This document shows positions 43,645 through 52,661 of a stretch of DNA of 64,000 nt, in pieces. This DNA comes from S144-45 sp015494035 (GTDB lineage: Bacteria > Pseudomonadota > Gammaproteobacteria > Xanthomonadales > Marinicellaceae): NCBI GenBank assembly GCA_027057345.1, contig JALUIX010000058.1, forward strand, positions 1 through 64,000. Direction: 5' to 3'. A model generated the notes under the pieces. It made no database searches. It was not told where the DNA came from and saw nothing but the letters and a program-made list of their open reading frames with translations. The position numbers and the translations under genes are program-made. Each line of letters begins with the position of its first letter. The stretch's first letter is position 1.

Positions 43645-44784
43645 ATGACAGAAACCGAAGCCTGGTTATTGCTGATACGCACCCCGGGGCTGGGCCCGGT
43701 GCGCATCAACCGCCTCATGGCACAGCTGGAATCACCCCGGGAGGCCTTTGGCCGAGCACGTTTCCCACCGGAGTGGAAGCTGCCTGTTGCCGCCCAGCAG
43801 GCCCTGCGCTCGCCGGACTTATCCGCCATACAGCGTGACCTAGACTGGTTGCAACAACCAGGCAATCACTTCATCACCCGCGAGGATGCCCTGTTTCCGC
43901 CCTTGTTGCGGGAAATCCCCCAGCCACCGGCGGCCCTGTTTGTGCATGGGCAGGCAGAAACCCTGGTGCAACCGCAGGTGGCCATTATTGGCAGTCGCCA
44001 CGCCACCGAAGGCGCACTACGCAACACGCGCGATTTTGCCAGCGAACTGGCCCGTGTGGGGCTGACCGTCACCAGCGGCATGGCCCTGGGCGTGGATGGT
44101 GCATCGCACCAGGCAGCACTGGATGCCGGGGGCACCACCATTGCCGTCACCGGCACTGGCCTGGACATTGTTTATCCAGCCGCTCACCGGCAACTGGCCC
44201 ACCGGATTGCCCGCCACGGCGCTCTGGTCTCTGAATTTCCCCTGGGTACCCCGGCGGCGGCCAGCCACTTTCCCCGTCGCAACCGGCTGATTGCCGGGCT
44301 GTCTCTGGGAACCCTGGTGTGTGAGGCCGGTCTCAAGAGCGGTTCCCTGATAACGGCCAGGCTAACCATGGAAATGAACCGACCCGTCATGGCCATTCCC
44401 GGTAGCATTCACAATCCGCTCGCGCGAGGCTGTCACCAGTTGATCAAACAGGGCGCGCGGCTGGTGGAGTCAGCCTCGGAAATGCTGGAAGAAATCCGCC
44501 CCATGAGCCAACGCCTGGCCGGTGACCTGAAAAAACGCCTGCAGGCGGCGGAATCCACGCAAAAAAGCCCGCCAGTGCTTGATTCCCCCGAGCAGCTGGC
44601 CTATAGTGCCGCCTCCCCGGAGGGGCAAAAAATTCTGAATCTGATTGGCTTTGACCCAACCCCCATCGATCAAATAATTTCCAAAAGCGGCTTGACCGCA
44701 AACGAAGTTTCCTCCATTCTGTTAATACTGGAGCTGGAAGGCACGGTTGAATCCCTGCCAGGCGCACAATACACTCGCTTATGA
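43645..44784 (+). CDS. dprA: DNA-processing protein DprA
   Basis: Loads RecA on single-stranded DNA during natural transformation. 379 residues from the ATG at 43645: N-terminal SAM-like domain (about 5-75), Rossmann-like DprA domain with VAIIGSRHATEGALR, SGMALGVDGASHQAAL, FPRRNRLIAGLS and a C-terminal winged helix (about 315-379). An upstream in-frame ATG (43618) falls at the tail of the LysM terminator, so it is less likely. TATATT at 43633-43638 could be a -10 box, implying a leaderless or nearly leaderless transcript. It overlaps smg by four bases. Confidence 0.94.
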   Translation: MTETEAWLLLIRTPGLGPVRINRLMAQLESPREAFGRARFPPEWKLPVAAQQALRSPDLSAIQRDLDWLQQPGNHFITREDALFPPLLREIPQPPAALFVHGQAETLVQPQVAIIGSRHATEGALRNTRDFASELARVGLTVTSGMALGVDGASHQAALDAGGTTIAVTGTGLDIVYPAAHRQLAHRIARHGALVSEFPLGTPAAASHFPRRNRLIAGLSLGTLVCEAGLKSGSLITARLTMEMNRPVMAIPGSIHNPLARGCHQLIKQGARLVESASEMLEEIRPMSQRLAGDLKKRLQAAESTQKSPPVLDSPEQLAYSAASPEGQKILNLIGFDPTPIDQIISKSGLTANEVSSILLILELEGTVESLPGAQYTRL

Positions 44785-45260
44785 ACGAAAACATTATCGA
44801 TTTATTGTTGTACCTGTTCGAGCATTACCTGTACGACAACCCCGAACAGGCCATCGACCGCTCACAGGTGCACAACAACCTGCGTGAAGCCGGCTTCTCT
44901 TCTCCGGCCATTGACAAGGCCTTTGACTGGCTGGAAAGCCTGTCCAGCCATTACGACACGGTGCAACTGAACGAGAACATCACCGCCCGTTCACTACGGG
45001 TTTTTTCCGACAGCGAGCAGGAAAAGCTGGACCGACAGTGTCAGGATTTCATTTACTACCTGGAAAACACCGGCATTCTGGACGCGGCGCGACGGGAAAT
45101 TCTGATTGATAGCGTCATGATGCTGGAGATCGAGGACATTAACACCGAAGACCTGCAGTGGATTGCCCTGATCGTCCTGTTTTCACAGCCAGGTCAGGAG
45201 CACGCATTTGCCACCCTGGAAAGCCTGCTGTTTGATTCACCAGTCAACTACGAACACTAG
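44781..45260 (+). CDS. smg: Smg/DUF494 family protein
   Basis: 159 residues of the DUF494 (Smg) family, which is regularly found between dprA and topA. It begins MNENIIDLLLYLFEHYL; DFIYYLENTGILDAARREILIDSVM and the closing LESLLFDSPVN are typical. Overlaps dprA in ATGA. Function unknown. The TAG stop is exactly the CTAG next to repeat copy 8. Confidence 0.93.
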   Translation: MNENIIDLLLYLFEHYLYDNPEQAIDRSQVHNNLREAGFSSPAIDKAFDWLESLSSHYDTVQLNENITARSLRVFSDSEQEKLDRQCQDFIYYLENTGILDAARREILIDSVMMLEIEDINTEDLQWIALIVLFSQPGQEHAFATLESLLFDSPVNYEH

Positions 45261-45327
45261 GGAAGCCCTGATCGAATCATGAACTCGCCTCTCATACCTG
45301 AAATGTCCAGGTTCGATCAGCGCTTCC
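45261..45327. repeat. Short fold-back repeat copy 8 (deleted type B)
   Basis: 67 bp. The left part (CATGAACTCGCC...CCTGAAATGTCC region) is the reverse complement of the right arm of copy 5; the other end keeps only the terminal GGTTCGATCAGCGCTTCC. Flanks CTAG (45257-45260, holding the smg stop) and CTGG. An internally deleted type B element. Confidence 0.8.
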
Positions 45328-45399
45328 CTGGCGCCGGCGCTAACCCATTGGCCCGTCCGCCCAGGGGCGAAAGCGGGCAGACCAAGAGAACACACCACC

Positions 45400-47829
45400 A
45401 TGGCTGAAAACCTGCTGATCGTCGAGTCACCCGCCAAATCAAAAACCATCGAGAAATACCTCGGCAAGAACCACAAGGTCTTGGCCTCCTATGGCCACGT
45501 CCGGGATCTGGTGCCAAAGAACGGCGCCGTGGACCCGGAACACGATTTCGCCATGAAATACCAGGAAGTGGAGCGCAACAAGCGCCACATCGACGCCATC
45601 GTGCGGGAAGCCAAAAAAGCCGATAACATTTACCTGGCCACTGACCTTGATCGCGAAGGGGAAGCCATTTCCTGGCACGTGGCCGAGATATTGAAAGAAA
45701 AAGGCGTGCTGGATGACAGCAAAAACGTCTACAGGGTGGTTTTTAACGAGATTACCCCTTCGGCCATCAAGGATGCGGTGGCCAACCCCCGTGACCTGTC
45801 CCAGAATCTGGTGGATGCCCAGCAGGCACGTCGGGCACTGGATTACCTGGTGGGCTTTAACCTTTCTCCGCTGCTGTGGAAAAAAGTCCGGCGCGGTCTG
45901 TCCGCTGGCCGCGTGCAAAGCCCGGCCTTGCACATGATTGTCAAGCGCGAAGAAGAAATTGATGCCTTCGAACCGCAAGAATACTGGAGCGTCACGGCCG
46001 AGCTACAAAAACAGGCCGACGCATTTACCGCCCGCCTGGTTCAGTACCAGGGCAAAAAACTCAAGAAATTCGACCTCAACAACGCCGAGCAGGTCAACCA
46101 GGTACTGGCCGAACTGAAACAGCAGGCTGGCAAGGAGCTGGCAGTCAGCGACGTGCAGGAAAAACTGCGCCAACGCCGCCCGGCACCGCCGTTCATTACC
46201 TCTACCCTGCAACAGGAAGCCGCGCGCAAGCTGGGTTTTTCCACCCGCAAAACCATGCAGATTGCCCAGCAATTGTATGAAGGCGTCAATGTTCGCGGCC
46301 AGCATCAGGGCCTGATCACCTACATGCGTACCGACTCGGTACACCTGGCCCAGGACGCGCTACGTGAGATTCGCGAAACCATCGCGAAAAAATTCGGCCC
46401 GGAACTGGTGCCGGAAAAACCCAATTTCTACAAGAGCAAGGCCAAAAATGCCCAGGAGGCTCACGAAGCCATTCGTCCCGTTCAGGCACGCCTGGCACCG
46501 GGGGAAATCCGTTCCGAACTGGACAACGACCAGTATCGCCTTTATCAACTGGTCTGGAAACGCGCCCTGGCCTCGCAAATGGTTCCGGCCCAGATTGCCA
46601 CGGTGACGGCCAATTTCAATTTTGGCAACGATCACCAGCTGCGTTCCACCGGTTCCACGGTGGTCAAAAAAGGCTTTCTGACCGTTTATGAAGAAGGCGT
46701 TGACGACCGGAAAAAAGAAGACGAAGAACGCCTGCCGCCCTTGCAAGTCGGTGAAAAAGTTGCTGTCAGGGACATCACCGGCAAGCAACACTTTACCGAA
46801 CCCCCACCCCGCTACACCGAAGCCTCGCTGGTCAAGGCCCTGGAAGAGTACGGTATCGGCCGGCCTTCCACCTATGCCAGTATCATCAGCACGTTGCTGA
46901 ACCGGGAATACGTGGAGCTGGATCGCAAGCGCTTTGTACCCACCGACATTGGCAAAGTCGTTGCACGTTTTCTTGATCAGCATTTCGATCCATATGTGGA
47001 CTACGAATTTACTGCACGCCTGGAAGACGAACTGGATGCCGTGGCACGCGGTGAAAAACCCTGGAAACCCCTGCTCAAGGAGTTCTGGGAACCGTTCATC
47101 AAGCGCATACACGAAAAGGAAGAGAGTGTCTCCAGCGAAGAGGCCCGTTACAAGCGTGAATTGGGCACCGACCCGGCCACCGGCAAGCCCATCACGGCAC
47201 GCATTGGCAAATATGGCTCCTTTGTCCAGATCGGCTCGCGTGAAGACGAGGAAAAGCCCCGCTTTGCCGGCCTGCGCCCGGGCCAGAAGCTCGACACCAT
47301 CACCCTGGAAGAAGCCCTGGAGCTTTTCAAGTTGCCACGGGACCTCGGCGAAACCCCCGAAGGCGAGCCCCTGTCGGTGAATATCGGTCGTTTTGGGCCG
47401 TATGTGCGCTACGGCAACAAATTTGTTTCCATCAAGGATGACGACCCGTACACCATCACGCGGGAAAAAGCCTTGCAGCTGGTGGCCGAGAAGAAAATCG
47501 CCGATGCCAACAAAATCATCAAGACCTTTGAGGATGGTATCCAGATTCTCAATGGCCGCTGGGGCCCCTATGTCACCGATGGAGAAAAGAACGCCCGCAT
47601 TGGCAAGGACGTGGATGCCAAGAGCCTGAGCCATGAAGACTGCGTTGAGCTGCTGGCCAAGGCGCCGGTAAAAAAGAAACGTGGCACTCGCAAGACCACC
47701 AGCAAGAAAACCACCAAAAAGGCCAGCGCCAAGACCGGCAAGAAGACCACCAAAAAAACCGCAGCCAGCAAAAAGGCCGCAAGCAAAAAAACCAGCAGAA
47801 AAAAAAGCACAACCGCCAAAGCCAGCTAA
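45400..47829 (+). CDS. topA: DNA topoisomerase I, lysine-rich-tail type
   Basis: Relaxes negative supercoils through a 5'-phosphotyrosine. 809 residues: Toprim domain at the start (LLIVESPAKSKTIEKYLG, ATDLDREGEAISWH), catalytic Tyr308 in LITYMRTDSVH, and two C-terminal glycine-aromatic repeats (GRFGPYVRYGNKF, about 665; GRWGPYVTDGEKN, about 712). The last about 55 residues are nearly all Lys, Thr, Ser and Ala. Only one Cys lies in the C-terminal third, so the E. coli-type zinc fingers are absent. It stands 72 bases after repeat copy 8. Confidence 0.97.
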   Translation: MAENLLIVESPAKSKTIEKYLGKNHKVLASYGHVRDLVPKNGAVDPEHDFAMKYQEVERNKRHIDAIVREAKKADNIYLATDLDREGEAISWHVAEILKEKGVLDDSKNVYRVVFNEITPSAIKDAVANPRDLSQNLVDAQQARRALDYLVGFNLSPLLWKKVRRGLSAGRVQSPALHMIVKREEEIDAFEPQEYWSVTAELQKQADAFTARLVQYQGKKLKKFDLNNAEQVNQVLAELKQQAGKELAVSDVQEKLRQRRPAPPFITSTLQQEAARKLGFSTRKTMQIAQQLYEGVNVRGQHQGLITYMRTDSVHLAQDALREIRETIAKKFGPELVPEKPNFYKSKAKNAQEAHEAIRPVQARLAPGEIRSELDNDQYRLYQLVWKRALASQMVPAQIATVTANFNFGNDHQLRSTGSTVVKKGFLTVYEEGVDDRKKEDEERLPPLQVGEKVAVRDITGKQHFTEPPPRYTEASLVKALEEYGIGRPSTYASIISTLLNREYVELDRKRFVPTDIGKVVARFLDQHFDPYVDYEFTARLEDELDAVARGEKPWKPLLKEFWEPFIKRIHEKEESVSSEEARYKRELGTDPATGKPITARIGKYGSFVQIGSREDEEKPRFAGLRPGQKLDTITLEEALELFKLPRDLGETPEGEPLSVNIGRFGPYVRYGNKFVSIKDDDPYTITREKALQLVAEKKIADANKIIKTFEDGIQILNGRWGPYVTDGEKNARIGKDVDAKSLSHEDCVELLAKAPVKKKRGTRKTTSKKTTKKASAKTGKKTTKKTAASKKAASKKTSRKKSTTAKAS

Positions 47830-47871
47830 TGGTGCTCATCACCTGGCCTGGCAGAAAGCGGGGTTGAAACC

Positions 47872-48441
47872 ATGATGTCTTCTTCCCAACCCGCGCAGGT
47901 AACCCTGGAACAGGCCGCGCGGATCCTGCGTGCTGGCGGTATCGTGGCCTATCCCACCGAGGGCGTTTTCGGACTGGGTTGTGACCCTTTCAACCGCGAG
48001 GCCATTGCCCGGCTGTTGCGCCTGAAGCACAGACCCGTGGAAAAGGGGCTGATCCTGATTGCCGCTGGCATCAATGACCTGTTACCAATGATTTCTCCCC
48101 CTGTCACACCGGCTATGATGGCGGCTTTCAACCAGTGGCCAGCGGCCAGAACCGTGCTGTTCCCCGCCGCTGACGGGCTGCCTGAATGGATACGTGGCGC
48201 ACACGACACCGTGGCCTTACGCGTGCCGGCTCACCCGCTGGCCTGTAAGCTATGCCGCTGTTTTGGCGGGCCATTGGTTTCCACCAGCGCCAACCCACCC
48301 GGACAACTGGCGGCAGTCGATGGTGAAACCGTGTGCCACTATTTTGGTGATAAAATCGACGCCATTATTCCCGGTCAGGTACTGATGCCGGGTCAAACCA
48401 GCCGGATTGTTGACCTGAGTGGCAACACCATCAGGCCGTAA
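47872..48441 (+). CDS. tsaC: Threonylcarbamoyl-AMP synthase TsaC
   Basis: Makes L-threonylcarbamoyladenylate from threonine, bicarbonate and ATP, the first step in t6A37 tRNA modification. 189 residues of the YrdC fold with GGIVAYPTEGVFGLGCDP, KHRPVEKGLILIA and the STSANPPGQ loop near the end. Two adjacent ATGs; the first is used. 42 bases after topA and 32 before hemF, probably one transcript. Confidence 0.93.
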   Translation: MMSSSQPAQVTLEQAARILRAGGIVAYPTEGVFGLGCDPFNREAIARLLRLKHRPVEKGLILIAAGINDLLPMISPPVTPAMMAAFNQWPAARTVLFPAADGLPEWIRGAHDTVALRVPAHPLACKLCRCFGGPLVSTSANPPGQLAAVDGETVCHYFGDKIDAIIPGQVLMPGQTSRIVDLSGNTIRP

Positions 48442-48473
48442 CCCTCCCTGTTCTTTTTCACATCAGGAAACCC

Positions 48474-49403
48474 ATGAACGCTGAACAATTCCAACAGGTC
48501 AATCAGTGGTTAAAAACCCTGCAAGACAACATCTGTCAGCAACTGGCCGATACCGACGGGCAAAAGTCGTTTAGCGAGGATGCCTGGCAGCGCGAGCCTG
48601 GCGGCACTGGCCTCAGTGGTGGCGGTGGCCGCACACGGGTACTCAGCCAGGGCGGTGTGTTTGAGCAGGCCGGTGTCAATTATTCCCATGTGCTGGGTGA
48701 CCGCATGCCCCCTTCAGCCACCGCCGCGCGTCCGCAATTGGCCGGACAGGGCTTTGAAGCCGCGGGCGTTTCCCTGGTGGTGCACCCCAACAACCCCTAT
48801 GTGCCCACCTCTCACGCTAACGTCAGGGTGTTTCGCACCACAGGAGAAAAACCCGTGTGGTGGTTTGGTGGTGGTTTTGACCTGACTCCCTATTACCCGT
48901 TTGATGAAGACATTCTGCACTGGCACGAAACAGCCAAAGCGGCCTGCGAGCCGTTCGGCAAGGACGTCTATCCGCGCTTCAAAGCCTGGTGTGATGACTA
49001 TTTCTTTCTCAAGCACCGCAATGAAACTCGCGGCGTGGGCGGCCTGTTTTTTGATGACCTGAACGAATGGGGTTTTGATACCAGTTTCGCCTTTTTGCAG
49101 GCCATCGGTAACGCCTACTGTAAGGCTTACATTCCGATTGTAAAGAAAAGACAACAGTATCAATACGGCGAACGGCAACGATTCTGGCAAAAATACCGTC
49201 GCGGCCGCTATGTGGAATTTAACCTGGTGTATGACCGTGGCACCCTGTTTGGTCTGCAGTCTGGTGGTCGCACGGAATCCATTCTTATGTCCTTGCCACC
49301 AGAAGTCAGTTTCCGCTATAACCACCAGCCAGAACCCGGCAGCGAAGAAGCCCGCTTGCTGAACTACCTGAAACCCAGAGACTGGTTGCAGGAACTGCGT
49401 TGA
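48474..49403 (+). CDS. hemF: Oxygen-dependent coproporphyrinogen III oxidase
   Basis: Converts coproporphyrinogen III to protoporphyrinogen IX with oxygen. 309 residues: FGGGFDLTPYYPFDEDILHWH, KHRNETRGVGGLFFDDLN and RGRYVEFNLVYDRGTLFGLQSGGRTESILMS-type strands are diagnostic. AGGAAA precedes the ATG by 5 bases. The stop overlaps waaA by four bases. Ferrochelatase (hemH) is about 2 kb away on the other strand. Confidence 0.97.
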   Translation: MNAEQFQQVNQWLKTLQDNICQQLADTDGQKSFSEDAWQREPGGTGLSGGGGRTRVLSQGGVFEQAGVNYSHVLGDRMPPSATAARPQLAGQGFEAAGVSLVVHPNNPYVPTSHANVRVFRTTGEKPVWWFGGGFDLTPYYPFDEDILHWHETAKAACEPFGKDVYPRFKAWCDDYFFLKHRNETRGVGGLFFDDLNEWGFDTSFAFLQAIGNAYCKAYIPIVKKRQQYQYGERQRFWQKYRRGRYVEFNLVYDRGTLFGLQSGGRTESILMSLPPEVSFRYNHQPEPGSEEARLLNYLKPRDWLQELR

Positions 49404-50731
49404 TCCGGCGCGAATCCAAAAGCCGTTTTTACTCCCTGCTAACCGCGCTGTTGACGCCTGTGGTGTTGGCCCGACTGGCCCTGCGCGGGTTGAAGTCCCC
49501 AGCCTACTTTCGCCGCTGGCGTGAGCGTTTTGGGCTGTTTCCCGCCCCGGATTTGCGCCAAACCATTTGGGTGCATGCCGTATCGGTGGGCGAGGTCAAT
49601 GCCGCCATCCCCCTGATTCGCGCCCTGATGGAAACCTATCGCGATAGCGACTTTGTGGTCACCACAATCACTCCCACCGGCTCTGACCGCGTGCAGCAGG
49701 TTTTTGGCAACCAGGTGTTTCACGTCTACCTGCCATATGATCTACCGGGTGCCGTGAAGCGGTTTCTGCGCAAGATCAAGCCGCGCCTGGCAGTGATCAT
49801 GGAAACGGAAATCTGGCCCAATCTGTTTCGTTTCAGCCATAAGCAGGGCATTCCGGTGGTGGTTGCCAACGCGCGTTTGTCCGAAATGTCGCTCAAGGGG
49901 TATAAATGGGTACAGACCCTGGCTGCCATGGCCTTTAACAACGCACGTCACGTGGCCGCCCAGACCACCACAGACGCCAATCGGATGCTACGCCTGGGCT
50001 GTACGCCGGAAAAAATCTACGTGGTGGGCTCGCTCAAGTTCGATATCCAGATTGACGAGGCCATCCGCGAAACTGGCCGTGAGTATCGGCAGAAGCTGGG
50101 GCCTAATCGCCGCATCTGGATCGCCGCCAGTACCCACCCGGATGACGAAAAGGAAGTATTACAAGCCTATGTCGACTTAAAAAAAGAGTTTCCGGACCTG
50201 TTACTGGTGCTGGTGCCCAGACATCCCGAACGCTTTGCCCAGGCCGCGCAAAACTGTCGCGCGCTGGGTTTGAATACTCAGCTACGCAGCGAACAGGGCT
50301 TTTGCGATGACCAGGCTGACGTGTTTGTGGTGGACACCATGGGCGAACTGCTGCCTTTCTATGCCGCGGCCGACTGGGCCTTTGTGGGCGGCAGTATTGC
50401 CAATGTAGGCGGGCACAACGTGCTGGAAGCTGCTGTGTTCAAACTGCCGGTGCTGGTGGGCCCGAACACACATAATTTTGCTGAAATCAATGAAATCCTG
50501 TCAGCCTGTGGCGGCTCCGTCACGGTCAGGAATGCACAGGAAATCGCAGAGGAAATCCGCGCCCTCATCCACAACCCCGAACGTCGCCAGCGTATGGGTG
50601 AGGCGGCCTACCGTATGGTGCAGGAAAATCGTGGTGCGGTGGATTTGACCATGAAGCTGATCGCCAACGCAGTGGACAACGTGCCATTGCCCGAGGCCCT
50701 GAAAAAACGCCAGTTTCAGCCCCAAGACTGA
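49400..50731 (+). CDS. waaA: 3-deoxy-D-manno-octulosonic acid (Kdo) transferase WaaA
   Basis: Adds Kdo to lipid IV-A at the inner membrane. 443 residues from a TTG that overlaps the hemF TGA. N-terminal anchor helix (about 10-28), acceptor-side GT-B domain with RERFG, WVHAVSVGEVNAA and METEIWPNL (the Glu-rich catalytic region), and donor-side domain with VGGSIANVGGHNVLEAA and the usual GPNTHNFAEI. Length (about 425) is typical. It ends 12 bases from the convergent hydrolase gene, with no terminator visible. Confidence 0.95.
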   Translation: MIRRESKSRFYSLLTALLTPVVLARLALRGLKSPAYFRRWRERFGLFPAPDLRQTIWVHAVSVGEVNAAIPLIRALMETYRDSDFVVTTITPTGSDRVQQVFGNQVFHVYLPYDLPGAVKRFLRKIKPRLAVIMETEIWPNLFRFSHKQGIPVVVANARLSEMSLKGYKWVQTLAAMAFNNARHVAAQTTTDANRMLRLGCTPEKIYVVGSLKFDIQIDEAIRETGREYRQKLGPNRRIWIAASTHPDDEKEVLQAYVDLKKEFPDLLLVLVPRHPERFAQAAQNCRALGLNTQLRSEQGFCDDQADVFVVDTMGELLPFYAAADWAFVGGSIANVGGHNVLEAAVFKLPVLVGPNTHNFAEINEILSACGGSVTVRNAQEIAEEIRALIHNPERRQRMGEAAYRMVQENRGAVDLTMKLIANAVDNVPLPEALKKRQFQPQD

Positions 50732-50742
50732 CTGCCCGGCGG

Positions 50743-51615
50743 TCACTCCTGAAGAAAAGCCTTTATCTGTTCTGCCACGGCAATGGCCCGGGTCAGGTGC
50801 AGGTGGTGGCCCCCGGACAGGCGCGAGACACTGGCTGGCGCCAGTGCGCGCAAGCGCTGGGAAGCGGTCTGGTAATTCAGCGCTTCGGTGACAGGCTCGG
50901 CCAAAAGCACCTGCGTGGGCACCTTGGTCGCTTGCAGTATTTCCTGAATTTGCGCTTCGGCCAGACGAAACAGGGATGGCAAGCGCAGGCGCTTATCGGT
51001 GCGCCAGTGATACTGCGCTTTGTCGTCGTCGGTTTCCCGCTTGGCCAGGCCGCGTTCCACCAGTGGTCGCAAGCACGCTACTGGCATAGGGGTGGCCTGT
51101 TGGCGCGCGGCAATGGCCGCTTCCACCGAGGGGTAAAAGCGCCGGTGTTCAAGCGTATGCGCCTGCCATTTGCGCACCGCCTTTTGTAACTCGGCCGCTG
51201 CCTGCCCGGGTTGCCATGGCGGGATCGGACCAAGGTTTTCGATCATAATCAGCCGCTCGGTGCGTTCAGTCTCGGCCACGCTGTAGAGCTGCGCGATGGC
51301 CGCTCCCAGCGAATGCCCCAGCAGCACGGCTTTGTCCCAACCCAGCTGATCCAGGATTTCCGGTACCTCCAGCACGTAGTCAAAAAACGCATAAATATGT
51401 CCCGGGGCACGGTGATCGGAATGGCCGTGGCCGGGAAAGTCCATGGCCAGCACTTCACAATCGGTCAACAAGGGCGCCAACGCGCTGAAGCTGGCGGCAT
51501 TGTCCAGCCAGCCATGCAGAGCCAGCACCTTGCGAGGTGCGCCGGGGTTCCAATGCAAGCCGGTAACGGTGCCATAACGGCAGGAAAAGCGGCGTTCTTC
51601 GGGGCCTTTTCTCAT
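50743..51615 (-). CDS. Alpha/beta hydrolase, serine-hydrolase-like
   Basis: 290 residues with LALHGWLDNAASFSAL (oxyanion motif), the nucleophile in LLGHSLGAAIA and a C-terminal His in SGGHHLHLTRA. The strand that usually ends with the acid reads VLLAEPVTEALNY, without the common Asp, so the acid residue is uncertain. Similar to vertebrate SERHL-like and bacterial SH-type hydrolases. The ATG at 51615 is chosen because upstream frame overlaps hemH. 13 bases after hemH, so likely in its operon. Confidence 0.85.
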   Translation of the reverse strand: MRKGPEERRFSCRYGTVTGLHWNPGAPRKVLALHGWLDNAASFSALAPLLTDCEVLAMDFPGHGHSDHRAPGHIYAFFDYVLEVPEILDQLGWDKAVLLGHSLGAAIAQLYSVAETERTERLIMIENLGPIPPWQPGQAAAELQKAVRKWQAHTLEHRRFYPSVEAAIAARQQATPMPVACLRPLVERGLAKRETDDDKAQYHWRTDKRLRLPSLFRLAEAQIQEILQATKVPTQVLLAEPVTEALNYQTASQRLRALAPASVSRLSGGHHLHLTRAIAVAEQIKAFLQE

Positions 51616-51628
51616 ACTATTTGGCGTG

Positions 51629-52636
51629 TTATTGCCGGCTGGGGAGGTTCTGGGCCACAAGCTGCTCATACAGCAGCACCTGCGCTTCGCGGTCATTCAA
51701 GGCCGGGATGTAGGAAAAACGCTGCCCACCGGCCTGCAAAAAGGTGTCCCGGTATTGCATGTCGATTTCCTCCAGCGTTTCCAGCCCGTCGGTGGAAAAC
51801 CCCGGGCACAGCACATCCACGTGGGACACGCCATCCTTGGCCCAGTCGGTCAAAACCGCATCTGTTTTTGGTTCCAGCCATTGCCGGGGGCCAAACTGCG
51901 ATTGCCAGGCCAGTTGCCACTGGTTTTCGGTCAAACCCAACCGCTCGGCCAGTGCTTTGGCCGTGGCTTGACAGCGATCCGCATACGGGTCGCCAGCGTC
52001 GATGTATTCCTGAGGCAAGCCGTGAAAGCTCAGCAGCAGCTTCTGACCGCGACCATGCTGTTGCCAGTGTTTGTGCACCGAATCCGCCAGTGCCTTGATG
52101 TAGAAAGGGTGTGTGGCGTAGTCTTGTACATAGCGAATGGCCGGACGCGGCCGATCTGGATTGGCGGAAAAGTAGGCGTCTATCTGGTCGCGAATGGGGT
52201 CAAAGGTGGTGCGGGAATACTGTGGATACATGGCCATCACCAGCAGTTCATCACCGGTTTTCCAGTCGGTTTCGGCCAAACGCTGCTGCAATGACGGTTG
52301 ACCATAAACCATGGCGTGGTCAAACTGGTGATCGGGATGACGCGCCGCCAGCTTTTCGGTCAGTCGGCGCGTGTACACAGCCAGCGGCGCGCCTTCTGGC
52401 AGCCAAATCTGTCGGTACTTTTCCGCCACTTTTCCCGATCTTAGCGGCAAGATAACGGTATTTAGCAACACGCTCCATAAAAGCCCGGTGTTTTTTATCA
52501 CCCGTGGGTCACTGAGAAAGCGTTTCAGGTACCGTTTCACCGCGGTTTTTTCCGGCCGTTCGGGCGATCCAAGGTTCACCAGCCAAACCCGTTGCTGGCC
52601 TTTTTTATCTGCTTTTTTATCTTTTGCTTTTAACAC
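51629..52636 (-). CDS. hemH: Ferrochelatase
   Basis: Inserts Fe(II) into protoporphyrin IX, the last step of heme synthesis. 335 residues from a GTG at 52636 with AGGAA 8 bases upstream; the open frame extends further but would overlap uppP. WLVNLGSPERPEKTAVKRYL, LLLSFHGLPQEYIDAGDPYADRC and CPGFSTDGLETLEEI supply the metal-binding His and Glu. The usual C-terminal Cys4 iron-sulfur ligands are not present. 25 bases after uppP. Confidence 0.95.
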   Translation of the reverse strand: MLKAKDKKADKKGQQRVWLVNLGSPERPEKTAVKRYLKRFLSDPRVIKNTGLLWSVLLNTVILPLRSGKVAEKYRQIWLPEGAPLAVYTRRLTEKLAARHPDHQFDHAMVYGQPSLQQRLAETDWKTGDELLVMAMYPQYSRTTFDPIRDQIDAYFSANPDRPRPAIRYVQDYATHPFYIKALADSVHKHWQQHGRGQKLLLSFHGLPQEYIDAGDPYADRCQATAKALAERLGLTENQWQLAWQSQFGPRQWLEPKTDAVLTDWAKDGVSHVDVLCPGFSTDGLETLEEIDMQYRDTFLQAGGQRFSYIPALNDREAQVLLYEQLVAQNLPSRQ

Positions 52637-52661
52637 GCCATGGTTCCTGTGGGGGTGGGGC

